DNA of 64,000 nucleotides from Planctomycetota bacterium (GTDB lineage Bacteria > Planctomycetota > Planctomycetia > Pirellulales > Pirellulaceae): NCBI GenBank assembly GCA_016872725.1, contig VGZC01000026.1, positions 1 to 64,000 on the forward strand, given 5' to 3'. Under the pieces are notes generated by a model that ran no database searches, had not been told where the DNA came from, and worked only from the letters and a program-made list of their open reading frames with translations. The translations under genes and the position numbers were made by a program. Below, piece by piece: positions 18,367 through 26,692 of the stretch (its first letter is position 1; each line of letters begins with the position of its first letter).

Positions 18367-18410
18367 GGGGGAAGGAAGTATGTATGAATCGGCGAGTCAG
18401 AAAACGGGGG

Positions 18411-18450
18411 CCACGGAAATACACGGAAGGGCACGGAAGGAAGAGGCACG
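18411..18450. repeat. Dispersed CACGGAA intergenic element
   Basis: The sequence ccacggaaatacacggaagg, continued by gcacggaaggaagaggcacg, repeats the core CACGGAA at about 9-11-base intervals. Related copies occur at 21451-21523 (opposite orientation) and 29940-29980, with fragments near 10315 and 12195. Confidence 0.7.
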
Positions 18451-18461
18451 CATCGGGTCGT

Positions 18462-19355
18462 CTACGTTTGGTCGTCTACGTTCGGTCGCGAGCTCCCATC
18501 ATCGTCGTTCCGCTTGCTGTCGGGTTGGGGGGCGGGTTGGGGATGAAGTGGAATCGGACGAAACGGTCTCGATGGGTCGCCGAGCACTCCGGATGGACTT
18601 CCTTTCAGCGCCGCGTTCACCTCACGAATGTACCGGCGTCCCGCGCGCGTGCGAGGCCGGATCACGTTGTAGCGGAAGATGTACCAGAGCGCGGCAAGGC
18701 CGTCCCGCATGCCGATCTTCTTGCCCTCCTCGTACGTCCGACCATGGTACGAAATGGGAACCTCGTACGTGCGGACCCGCGTCTGGCAGACCATCGCCGT
18801 GAACTCGACCTCCAAGCCGAATCGGCGGCTCGTGAGCTCCAACGGCTTCACGACGCACGATCGGAACGCCTTGTAACACGTCTCGATGTCGCTCATGTTC
18901 CGATTCGTCAGCAGGTTCGATAGGAGCGTCAGGAACCGGTTCGCGAGGTAATGGTAGTAATAGAGCACACGCGCTTCGCGGCGGACCAGGAACCGGCTCC
19001 CGTACACCACGTCCGCCCTCCCCTCCAGGATCGGACGCACCACCTCGGGAATCTCAGCCGGATCGTATTCCAGATCCGCGTCCTGGATGATCACGACCGC
19101 GCCGACCGCCTCCTGGATCGCGCGGCGAATAGCGGCCGTCTTGCCGCGATTGCGGTCGAGCCGGACATAACGCACCTTCGGCTCGCGCTCCGCCACGCGG
19201 CGCACGATCGATGCCGTTCCGTCCGACGATCCGTCGTCGACCACCACCACCTCGCGCACAAGCGACCCGAGCCGCAATACCTGTTCGATGACCGAACCGA
19301 TCGTCGCCTCCTCGTTGTACGCCGGGATCAGTACGCTGACCGGCGAGTCGTTCAT
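18462..19355 (-). CDS. Family 2 glycosyltransferase, polyprenyl-phosphate sugar synthase-like
   Basis: The N-terminal 230 residues are a GT2 (GT-A) domain: VSVLIPAYNEEATIG, VVVVDDGSSDGT, NRGKTAAIRRA and the metal-binding QDADLEYDP. This arrangement is that of dolichyl/polyprenyl-phosphate mannose or glucose synthases (DPM1 type), which charge a lipid carrier with a sugar at the cytoplasmic membrane. ETCYKAFR and a YHGRTYEEGKKI motif follow, also typical. The last 50 residues are Pro-rich and probably disordered. I use the ATG at 19355 because the 45 upstream codons resemble no GT2 protein. Its role in the nearby polysaccharide cluster is inferred. Confidence 0.85.
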   Translation of the reverse strand: MNDSPVSVLIPAYNEEATIGSVIEQVLRLGSLVREVVVVDDGSSDGTASIVRRVAEREPKVRYVRLDRNRGKTAAIRRAIQEAVGAVVIIQDADLEYDPAEIPEVVRPILEGRADVVYGSRFLVRREARVLYYYHYLANRFLTLLSNLLTNRNMSDIETCYKAFRSCVVKPLELTSRRFGLEVEFTAMVCQTRVRTYEVPISYHGRTYEEGKKIGMRDGLAALWYIFRYNVIRPRTRAGRRYIREVNAALKGSPSGVLGDPSRPFRPIPLHPQPAPQPDSKRNDDDGSSRPNVDDQT

Positions 19356-19685
19356 GAGGTCCACGTCCTTTCGCGTTCGACCCGCATCCAACCGATTCCT
19401 ATCGCCAACGGCCGCCGATCTCGCCGACCGGCCCGATGGAGTGCTCAACGGGATGGAAGACCGGCACGATCGAAACCGGTCGAATCGCACGCGGACAACC
19501 GATCACGGTCGCCGCCGATGCCGTCAATCCGACGACCGAGTGTCGCGGATCGGATAACCGCCGGCAATCGGCCGGTGCTGGGAAACCCGGATAACAACGA
19601 GCCCGTCGCGATCGGAACGCCGGTTGCTCCCACTGTCCACTCGGTTCCTTCTTCCATCCCGTTCCGTTCGACAAGGAGACCGAAT

Positions 19686-20024
19686 GTGGGAAAGCGACGG
19701 TTGGTAATGGCGACGGCCATGGCGGCGGTGATCGCGTGGTCGGCGAGTGAACTGCGAGCCGATCCTCCGTTCTCGCACGGCGATCGAGGCCGGCATGCCG
19801 GCCACCATCACCATGATAGCTCGTACTGCCCTTGCTGCGACCCCTGTTGCCCGCGCGTCCATTTCCACGCGTATCGGCCGTATGTCGGCCAGAGTTATGG
19901 GTATGTGGGTCCGAGCTACCCGTATGTGGGCGGCTACTACCCGTATGTCCGCTCGCCGTATTACTACTCGGTGCCGGGGCTCCGAGTCCAGGTGCTCGGA
20001 AACGGGTGGATCATCCGGTACTGA
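19686..20024 (+). CDS. Secreted His/Cys/Tyr-rich small protein with YPYV repeats
   Basis: From GTG 19686, with aaggag seven bases upstream, the 112-residue product has a signal peptide (KRRLVMATAMAAVIAWSASELRA). A metal-binding-like patch follows (GRHAGHHHHDSSYCPCCDPCCP) and then a Tyr-rich part with repeats such as SYGYVGPSYPYVGGYYPYV. The nearest ATG (19684) is out of frame. No family is recognised. The His4 and Cys5 cluster suggests metal binding or cross-linking outside the cell, and the Tyr-rich repeats suggest a surface or matrix protein. Both are inference. Confidence 0.75.
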   Translation: MGKRRLVMATAMAAVIAWSASELRADPPFSHGDRGRHAGHHHHDSSYCPCCDPCCPRVHFHAYRPYVGQSYGYVGPSYPYVGGYYPYVRSPYYYSVPGLRVQVLGNGWIIRY

Positions 20025-20092
20025 ACGCGATGAAGCGGGTCCGAACCCGAGGGAGGGTGCGAGTACGAGCCGGACGCCGGCGATCGAGTCGC

Positions 20093-20968
20093 TCAGTAGA
20101 GCTGCTCGCCCGGTTCAAAGCCAAGGCCGCGGATCTCGCTCAGGTCCGCGGCCCCTTTTTGTTCATCGAACAGGTCCTGAGCCAGGGACCGGTGGTAGAG
20201 GAGCACGGCGAGCGTCCGGTCGATCGTCTTCTTGGCTTCGTTCGGCACGCGCTGGTCGACATAGGCTTTCATGGTCTCGTCGAGCGATTCGAGCAGATCC
20301 GTCCGTTCCTTGCGGAAGAGGGCCACGGCGCGGTCGAGGTCGGCGAGCGCGCGGGAGAATTGGCCGAGCCGATAGAGCAGGAACCCGCGCGTGTCCAGAT
20401 ACTGGGCGTTGTCGGATTTGGATTGGGCGATCGCCGCGTTGATGTCGGCGAGTCCTTGTTCGAGTTCGACGTTGGCGAGCGCCCGCATGTAGGCGACGCT
20501 GTTGAGCAGATCCGCGCCGTGGATCGCGCCGGGCGAGGCCTTCGAAAGTTCGGCGATCGCCTTCCAATCGTCGAGCGCGGCTTTCCAGCGCCGCATGCGC
20601 TGGTGGTGTTCTCCGCAAGCCACATAGACGGCGACCCGTTCGATATCGTCCGACGCGCTCAGGGCGGCGTGCAAATCCTGTTCGGCCTCTTCGAACGCGT
20701 TCCGGTCGACGTGGATCGCCGCCCGCAACAAGAGAAAATCGGCCTGGTCGCCGGCCACCGCGAGCGCCCCATCCACGGCATCGAGCGCCTCCGCATACGC
20801 CTTGTTCGCGCGGTGTTCGAACGCGGCGGCGAGGTACCATCGGCCGACCTCGCGCGGAGCTTCCTTCGCGACCACCGGCCCGAAGACCAGAAGGAACGCC
20901 AAGCCGATCACGACACACGCGCTCGGCGACAGCCTGCGGGTCGCGGGCGAATCGGAAGGTTCGCTCAT
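20093..20968 (-). CDS. Membrane-anchored TPR-like protein
   Basis: The 291-residue protein has an N-terminal membrane anchor (SACVVIGLAFLLVFGPVVA, about 15-33) followed by tetratricopeptide-like helix pairs. Examples are YLAAAFEHRANKAYAEALDAVDGAL, LLRAAIHVDRNAFEEAEQDLHAAL, VAYMRALANVELEQGLADINAAI and DTRGFLLYRLGQFSRALADLDRAV. Such repeats bind other proteins, probably in the periplasm. The start at 20968 is taken because the upstream open frame overlaps the neighbouring gene and is not TPR-like. A plus-strand terminator for the convergent gene lies within its 3' end. Confidence 0.8.
   Translation of the reverse strand: MSEPSDSPATRRLSPSACVVIGLAFLLVFGPVVAKEAPREVGRWYLAAAFEHRANKAYAEALDAVDGALAVAGDQADFLLLRAAIHVDRNAFEEAEQDLHAALSASDDIERVAVYVACGEHHQRMRRWKAALDDWKAIAELSKASPGAIHGADLLNSVAYMRALANVELEQGLADINAAIAQSKSDNAQYLDTRGFLLYRLGQFSRALADLDRAVALFRKERTDLLESLDETMKAYVDQRVPNEAKKTIDRTLAVLLYHRSLAQDLFDEQKGAADLSEIRGLGFEPGEQLY
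20125..20160 (+). terminator. Intrinsic terminator inside the convergent TPR gene
   Basis: On the plus strand ggccgcgga (20125-20133) pairs perfectly with tccgcggcc (20145-20153) across an 11-base loop, followed by cc and five T residues. It lies 100 bases after the stop of the secreted Tyr-rich protein gene and overlaps the last codons of the opposing TPR gene. Confidence 0.5.
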
Positions 20969-21027
20969 GCGGCGGCCGTCGTCAACGTGGGAATCGCATC
21001 CAATCGCACATCGCGCACCGAATGGCC

Positions 21028-21351
21028 TTACCAGCCCATGACCATGTTCGATTCGATGACCTTGCGGGCCTGTTCCAGATCGGTGCCCGTTTCGTGCATG
21101 TAGAGCCGGATCGCGTGAACCTTGTCGCCCGACGCCTTGGCCAGGCAATCGCGGGCCGTCGTGCACGGGTCCAGGTTACGCACGATGCCAAGCGCGCCTT
21201 TCGAGATGACCCACGTATCGCGGGGCCGTTTGGTCATTCGAGTGATCTTGTCGTGGGGGTACGCGTCCTTCACCACCGCCGTGGCCGCCTCCTCGCCACT
21301 CGCCCACGTAATGATGATGTGCGCGTCGGTTTCAACCTCGAACAACGGCAT
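21028..21351 (-). CDS. Small conserved protein of unknown function, 107 residues
   Basis: The protein (MPLFEVETDAHIIITWASGE, ending SNMVMGW) has no signal peptide. It contains a compact alpha/beta-looking core with ITRMTKRPRDTWVISKGALG and a helix before the C terminus. The ATG at 21351 has an excellent ribosome site (aaaggag, six bases upstream), so it is well supported as a gene although I cannot name its family. It precedes the TPR gene by 59 bases on the same strand and may be co-expressed with it. Confidence 0.8.
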   Translation of the reverse strand: MPLFEVETDAHIIITWASGEEAATAVVKDAYPHDKITRMTKRPRDTWVISKGALGIVRNLDPCTTARDCLAKASGDKVHAIRLYMHETGTDLEQARKVIESNMVMGW

Positions 21352-21450
21352 ATGCGGCTCCTTTCGGCAAGAGACGACGGAGGCTGTATGGTAACTCAAA
21401 CGAGGAACGAAGAAAAGGAAGCCGAGAGGTCCTGTCCGCCCATTCCGGGT

Positions 21451-21523
21451 CTTTCCGTGTGCTTCCGTGCCCACCGTGTGCTTCCGTGTGCTTCCGTGGC
21501 CACCGAGGAACACGGAACGACAC
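21451..21523. repeat. Dispersed CACGGAA element, inverted copy
   Basis: The word ttccgtgtgcttccgtg (reverse complement of CACGGAAG-CACACGGAA) is repeated several times, ending with a copy in the opposite sense (gaacacggaacgacacggg). It fills most of the gap between two minus-strand genes. Confidence 0.75.
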
Positions 21524-21551
21524 GGGAGCGAGGGCCCAATCCGGCCCGATT

Positions 21552-22616
21552 TCATCCGTCGGACTTCCGCCTTTCTTCCAGGATCTCGCTCAGCGTCCGT
21601 TCGATGTCGTAAGCGTAGCGCCATTCGGGATAGTCGCGTTGGAATCGGCGTGTATCGCTGATGTACCAGATATGGTCGCCCGTCCGGTTCGCGTCGGACC
21701 ACGCGACGTTCATGCGGCGGCCCGTGATCCGCTCGCAGAGCCCGATCGCCTCGATGATCGAGCAGTTGCAGTGCCGGCCGCCGCCCGCGTTGTAGACCAT
21801 CCCCGGTCTGGGGTTCCGCACGTAGTGCCAGAACATGCGGACGAGGTCGCTCGCGTGGATGTTGTCGCGGACCTGTTTGCCCTTGTAGCCCAGCACGGTG
21901 TACTCGGCGCCCGTCACCGCGCACTTCGCCAGATACGACAGGAACCCGTGCAGCTTCGTTCCCGAATGGCCCGGTCCCGTCAAACAGCCTCCTCGGAAGC
22001 AGGCCGTGTTCATGCCGAAATAGCGCCCGTATTCCTGCACCATCGCGTCCGCAGCCAATTTGGAAACGCCGAACAGCGAGTGCGTCGTGTGGTCCACCGA
22101 CATGAACTCGTCGATTCCGTGCGCGAAATAGGCATGCGACGCGTCGATCTCCCACCGCGTCTCCAGCTCGACGAGCGGCAACAGGTTCGGGTTATCCCCG
22201 TAGACCTTGTTGGTCGACGTGAAGACGAATGCGGCCGAGGGCGCGTGTTTGCGGGTCGCTTCGAGAAGGTTGAGCGTTCCGACCGCATTGACCGAGAAAT
22301 CGGCATGCGGGTCCTTCGCCGCCCAGTCGTGCGACGGCTGCGCCGCCGTGTGGATGACGGCCGCGATGTCGGTTCCGAACTCCGCGAAGAGCCGGTCCAC
22401 CCGCTCCTTGTCGCGGATGTCGGCCTGCTCGTGCCGATAATGCGGTACCGACGCGATGAGCGCATCGCGGCTCCATGCCGTCGACGCGTCGTCGCCGAAG
22501 AAGGCGCGCCGCATGTCGTTGTCGATCCCGACCGTCTCGTACGACTCGCCCGCGAAGAACCGAACCGCTTCCGCTCCGATCAATCCGGCCGAGCCGGTAA
22601 CGATGACGATGGCCAT
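21552..22616 (-). CDS. NAD-dependent epimerase/dehydratase (extended SDR)
   Basis: This 354-residue enzyme has the nucleotide motif TGSAGLIG (7-14), IDND (31-34, Asp typical of NAD preference), [12 protein letters not shown] and [10 protein letters not shown]. It resembles nucleotide-sugar epimerases of the CDP-tyvelose/paratose epimerase branch. The usual catalytic YxxxK appears as F182-GVS-K186, so the Tyr is replaced by Phe. I recall relatives with the same LFG-SK motif, so this may be a subfamily feature rather than a loss. The start at 22616 is the first residue of the Rossmann strand. It would supply a modified sugar to the polysaccharide pathway. Confidence 0.82.
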   Translation of the reverse strand: MAIVIVTGSAGLIGAEAVRFFAGESYETVGIDNDMRRAFFGDDASTAWSRDALIASVPHYRHEQADIRDKERVDRLFAEFGTDIAAVIHTAAQPSHDWAAKDPHADFSVNAVGTLNLLEATRKHAPSAAFVFTSTNKVYGDNPNLLPLVELETRWEIDASHAYFAHGIDEFMSVDHTTHSLFGVSKLAADAMVQEYGRYFGMNTACFRGGCLTGPGHSGTKLHGFLSYLAKCAVTGAEYTVLGYKGKQVRDNIHASDLVRMFWHYVRNPRPGMVYNAGGGRHCNCSIIEAIGLCERITGRRMNVAWSDANRTGDHIWYISDTRRFQRDYPEWRYAYDIERTLSEILEERRKSDG

Positions 22617-22752
22617 GAGGAACCTTGAAGGTCTGGACAGATCCCAGTGGTTCGCGGGGCGAAAGTCGCTGATCGCTCCGAGATCAGCCTGTTCCGTACT
22701 CCGCATCGAGCGCGGGTTCGGTGATTCGCGGAGCGAATCACGACTTCGACGA

Positions 22753-25656
22753 TCAGCGCCCCGTGACCCGCAACCGATCGACGACCGGAATCAACCGGAC
22801 CTTACGGACCAGCGACAGGATTTGGATCGCCTCGTCCTCGCTCGACACCGTCCCCTGCACCACAAGCCGGTCACCCGAACTGATCAGCTCGACGCGCGCG
22901 TCGGGATGCAGGCTGCGGATCGACGCGAGCAGCTTGTCGTACTCGCGGTCCGCCACTCGAGCCTGATCCTCGGGCGATTTTACGGCAATCAGGTAGTTCG
23001 TCGAGGCCTCCCGACTCGGCGCCGGCGCGGCGCCCGACGGCTTCTCTTGCTGCTCCCCGCCCGTGCTTTGGTCTTGGTCTTGGTTCTTGAACCAGACGCG
23101 GACATGCGTTTGGCCGTCCCGCTTGCCGATCAAGGTCAGCTCGAACGGCGAGAATTGCACCGCGTCGCAAATCGTCGGATCGACCGACTCGGCGCGCGCA
23201 ATCTCGAATTCCGAGCGAACCGACATCGATTGACGCACGCCCAAATCCAATTTGCGGTGCGTGATCAACGGTTCCGCCACCGGACGGCTCGGCGCGGGAT
23301 CCGTTCCGCTCGATGCCGGCGACTCCGACGTCGAACCGGCGGGGACGACATCCGCCGAACGAGATGAGGGCGACTCGGATCCCGGAGTGCCGCCGAGCCC
23401 CTTCGAGCCGCGGCTCGGGATGGGAATCGATGCGACGGCCACCGTTTCCCGTCGAGGTTCCGAGGGCCCGCGCACCGCGTCCGCCCTCACGGTCGACGGC
23501 GAAGCCTGAGCCGTTTGAATCGGCCGTTCGCTCGACGGTTGGATCGCGCCGACGTTGGCCTGACCCGCATCGGCCGGCTTGGCGTGCGTCGGCGAATTCG
23601 GCGAGGACTCCCGCACCGCGTCCGCCACGGCGCCGTTCACCGCCGCTCGTTCGGGAACCGACGGCGTACCGATCGCGACTTCGGTCGCTTGAGCCGGGTT
23701 CGCTTGAGCCGGGTTCGCTTGAGCCGGGTTCGCTTGAGCCGCCGCGTTGGTCGGGTCGAACATCCAGCGATCGGATGGTTCGGAGAGGTTGCTTTGAACG
23801 AGCGTGTTGGTTCGCCCGGCATCAACCACGATTTGCATGTCCGGCACTACCGCCGGGACGCTTGACGGACCGCGCGGATCGCGTGGGGCGGCGACCGGTT
23901 GGGTCGCGAGGCTCCGTGGTGCGATTGAAGTCCGAGCAGTTCTTGAATTTGCCGATTCCGGATGGGAGCTCAACGATGTCCCAGGCAGGACGGCGGTCGG
24001 AATGGGACGTTGCGATAGCGATGTCGTTACCGATTGCTTGGCCCGATCGAATGCTCCGAGCGCCCGATCGATCGCGAAAGTATCCTCACCGATTTCCTGG
24101 CCCGGACCATTGGAATGCACGCTAGCGGGAGTCGGTTCAGGACCGTCCGCCGACGTCGCCTTTGATGGGTTTCCCGGAGTTTCGGAGGGCGTGCCCGACA
24201 CGATGGGGGCGAGCGTGGGCTGAGGCCCGCCGACGTGCGCTGCGGTGACGGCGACTCGAGTCGGCTTGGGCCTCGCGCCCGCGGGCTGCCGTTCCGGACT
24301 GCGCGACTCCGTGTCGGAAAGGCTCATCGACATCGTGATCGTCGTGCCTTCCGTGTTCGAATCGGACATCGATCTGGATGTCGAATCCGACGTCGATCCC
24401 ATCGTCGATCCGATCGTCGGTAGGGAAGGTGACACCAAATTCGGTCCGGCCGCTCCCGGCGTCGTCACCGGATTCGACGCGAGTCCGGAAACGTCGCCAA
24501 GCGGTTTTTGCAGGCCTGTCGGATCGACCGGCGCCTCGGCGGGAGTCGGTTCACCCGAAACACGCAAGACACCCGTTCCGATCGAGCCGTCCGAGGACGT
24601 TGGCGTATGCTGCGGTGCGATCGGCGTGTTCATATGCGCGAATTGGTCGAGCACGCGGGGAGGCTGTCTTAGTTGGATTGGCTTGTCAAGAGAGTCCGCG
24701 GAGTCGGAAGCGGCGGTCGGTTCACCGTCGGGCGAGGTGCCCGCCGGCGCGGATGTGGCCACGGCATCGGTCGGCTCGGCGCCCGCATCGGAATAGGGCG
24801 ACGTCGACGACGGTTCTTGGTTTTGGTTTTGGTATTGGTTTTGGTTTTGGTCTTGGTCTTGGTCGGTTGGGGCCGTGTTCCGTGCGGTCGCGTGGGTGTC
24901 CGTCAAGCCGGATTCGCGAGGCAGCCATCCGAGCGCGGACAGGATGTGCCGCTGTTTACGGATTTCCTCGTCGGAAAGCGTGCCCGAGGTTAGCTCGACG
25001 GCCCATTCGCGTTCCCTCGCGTCGCCGAAGAAGATCGCGAGCGCGATCGCGTTTCCGGAAAGCCCGTCGGAAACGCATTCGGCGGTCGCCGTCGCGTTCA
25101 CGGTCGGCGCGGGTATCGCGGGACGATCGTCGGCGAACGTGTCCCGTGATTCGACCTCCGCCGCGGTCGGGATTTCCGTGATTACGTTCGGAAGCAGCGG
25201 CAATTCGGCCGGCGCTCGGTCGTGGTTTGGTTCTTGTTCTTGATCCGATCGCAGATGGAAGCCGCGAAATGTCGACGGCCGTCGATCGGGAACGCGAGCT
25301 GGTTCGCGAACGCGAGCTTGGCCTTGGTGCGCGCGCGAGTTCGGATCGGCGTGCGTCGAGCCGGCGGTGCGGGTCGGCTTTTCATCGTCCCACAAGCGCG
25401 GCGTGTGACGCTGGACGCTGGACGGAGCGGCCGTTTCGACGGGGAGCCGTGTTGCCGCGTCGTGGGACAGCACGCGAGGCACATCGCGGAGTGGTTCGGC
25501 GAAGGCGAAGGGCCCGGAGGCGATGTTCGCGAACGGGCCGGCAACGGCCGCCGCGATCACGCCGGCGGCAACCGAAGCGCGGTGTTGGCGCCAGAGGGTT
25601 TCAATTCGGGCCTTCCAGGTCGGCTTGCGGGAAAACGGACCGCGTTTTCGGTACAT
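22753..25656 (-). CDS. Large disordered protein with secretin/pilus N-terminal and BON-like domains
   Basis: The protein is 967 residues long from the ATG at 25656. A basic N terminus and hydrophobic stretch ([20 protein letters not shown], about 28-47) act as signal or anchor. Some 700 residues of Pro/Ser/Thr/Gln-rich sequence follow, including a DQ/NQ run (encoded by ttggtt-type microrepeats near 24830) and four NPAQA units. About 795-880 resembles the pilus-formation/secretin N-terminal domain ([39 protein letters not shown]). About 899-967 resembles a BON/secretin-associated domain ([19 protein letters not shown]). Such domains sit at the outer membrane in export machines. Its neighbours are polysaccharide genes. 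Confidence 0.8.
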   Translation of the reverse strand: MYRKRGPFSRKPTWKARIETLWRQHRASVAAGVIAAAVAGPFANIASGPFAFAEPLRDVPRVLSHDAATRLPVETAAPSSVQRHTPRLWDDEKPTRTAGSTHADPNSRAHQGQARVREPARVPDRRPSTFRGFHLRSDQEQEPNHDRAPAELPLLPNVITEIPTAAEVESRDTFADDRPAIPAPTVNATATAECVSDGLSGNAIALAIFFGDAREREWAVELTSGTLSDEEIRKQRHILSALGWLPRESGLTDTHATARNTAPTDQDQDQNQNQYQNQNQEPSSTSPYSDAGAEPTDAVATSAPAGTSPDGEPTAASDSADSLDKPIQLRQPPRVLDQFAHMNTPIAPQHTPTSSDGSIGTGVLRVSGEPTPAEAPVDPTGLQKPLGDVSGLASNPVTTPGAAGPNLVSPSLPTIGSTMGSTSDSTSRSMSDSNTEGTTITMSMSLSDTESRSPERQPAGARPKPTRVAVTAAHVGGPQPTLAPIVSGTPSETPGNPSKATSADGPEPTPASVHSNGPGQEIGEDTFAIDRALGAFDRAKQSVTTSLSQRPIPTAVLPGTSLSSHPESANSRTARTSIAPRSLATQPVAAPRDPRGPSSVPAVVPDMQIVVDAGRTNTLVQSNLSEPSDRWMFDPTNAAAQANPAQANPAQANPAQATEVAIGTPSVPERAAVNGAVADAVRESSPNSPTHAKPADAGQANVGAIQPSSERPIQTAQASPSTVRADAVRGPSEPRRETVAVASIPIPSRGSKGLGGTPGSESPSSRSADVVPAGSTSESPASSGTDPAPSRPVAEPLITHRKLDLGVRQSMSVRSEFEIARAESVDPTICDAVQFSPFELTLIGKRDGQTHVRVWFKNQDQDQSTGGEQQEKPSGAAPAPSREASTNYLIAVKSPEDQARVADREYDKLLASIRSLHPDARVELISSGDRLVVQGTVSSEDEAIQILSLVRKVRLIPVVDRLRVTGR
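23686..23745 (-). repeat. 15-bp tandem array encoding NPAQA units
   Basis: cgcttgagccgggtt occurs three times exactly (23686-23730) with a partial fourth copy, in frame with the 967-residue gene. Confidence 0.92.
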
Positions 25657-25999
25657 CCTGAATATCCCCCCATAGGTCGCCGGTATTGGGCTCCGATTCC
25701 TCGTTCGCGCGGGGCGCCAAGCATGCGGGTGGACGCGCAGCCGCGCGGGCTCGGACACCGGCCTTGATACCAATCGGTACGCCGCCGGGAGGAAGTTTGG
25801 CGAAATGAAGCGGTTGTTCCGATTTTGCGTCCCGACGGTTGGAAGGCAATAGGGCGATTCACGGGTGGAACGGGGGGAGTTGACCACAAATGGCACGAAT
25901 GGCACGAATCGGGGAAACGAGGGCAAGGTCGTGTAGGGATCCGAGTTCATGCCGAACGCGAGGCAGGAACACGGGGCGCGCGGAAGGTGCCTGCCAACG
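25657..25999. other. Intergenic region with a CACGAATGG repeat
   Basis: This gap of 343 bases lies between the NusG-like gene and the 967-residue gene. At about 25887-25915 it holds tandem cacgaatgg units (accacaaatggcacgaatgg and on), a second type of dispersed intergenic word in this window. The open frame running through it from the downstream gene is low-complexity and is not taken as coding. Confidence 0.55.
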
Positions 26000-26560
26000 T
26001 CAGATCTGCTCGAATTCGAGATCGTGGAGCAGCAGCGAAGCGCCTTTTTGGAGGAACTCGACCGAGACCAGCAGGCGCGATGTGCCTTCACGGCGAATCA
26101 CAACACCCTCAATGCCCGATAGCCGGCCGCTCTTCACGCGGACCCGCATCCCCGGCTGAAGCTGGTCCTCGGGCAACAACGGCGCTCCGGCCTCGATAAG
26201 CTGGAAGAACTGGCGAAGATCGCGAGTCAGGCCCGCTCCATCCACGACCTCGACATACCGCGCGACGCAATTGGTCGTCATCGCCTCGTACCGCTGCTCG
26301 TTCGTCCCGTAGACGAATACGTAGCTCGGGAACAACGGAACAAACGAAGTCCGCATGCGCCCGCCGGGCGACTTGTTTCGCCGAGTCAGCACGGGGCCGT
26401 AGAACGGGACTTCCTTCGCCGCCAGACGACGCATCAGGTCCTTTTCGCGTCGAGCCAGCGTGTAGATGGCCCACCAGCACTGATCGGGATCCGTTCCCAG
26501 ATTCTCCAGGTCAAACAAGTTGGCGGGGAAGATGTCCGTTTCGCGTTCCAAGAGCGGCAT
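26000..26560 (-). CDS. Specialised NusG paralogue (RfaH/UpxY/LoaP-like)
   Basis: The 186-residue protein has the NusG N-terminal domain (QCWWAIYTLARREKDLMRRL, FVPLFPSYVFVYG). It also has a C-terminal KOW domain (LQPGMRVRVKSGRLSGIEGVV, LLVSVEFLQKGASLLL). The opening CWWAIYT-AR-EK and LFPSYVF are characteristic of operon-specific NusG relatives that help RNA polymerase read long polysaccharide operons. The ATG at 26560 has gggagg at good spacing. It lies between the Wzz-like gene and the 967-residue gene. By analogy it would act as an antiterminator for the EPS transcripts here; that target is inferred. Confidence 0.88.
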   Translation of the reverse strand: MPLLERETDIFPANLFDLENLGTDPDQCWWAIYTLARREKDLMRRLAAKEVPFYGPVLTRRNKSPGGRMRTSFVPLFPSYVFVYGTNEQRYEAMTTNCVARYVEVVDGAGLTRDLRQFFQLIEAGAPLLPEDQLQPGMRVRVKSGRLSGIEGVVIRREGTSRLLVSVEFLQKGASLLLHDLEFEQI

Positions 26561-26692
26561 GCGTGCCTCCCATCGTCCCAATTCAACTATCGTCTCCACG
26601 CAGTTCCCAGAACTATACCCCATGGATCGGTGGATTTCGGCGGACACGTCATGGTGTGGGTCTTCCGCGGAACCGCCGCCGTGCCCTTCCGA

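Noticed and set aside
16555-18387. Plus-strand frames opposite the ABC-F gene
   Set aside because: They are shadows of the ABC-F reading frame, and the ABC-F motifs fix the true strand.
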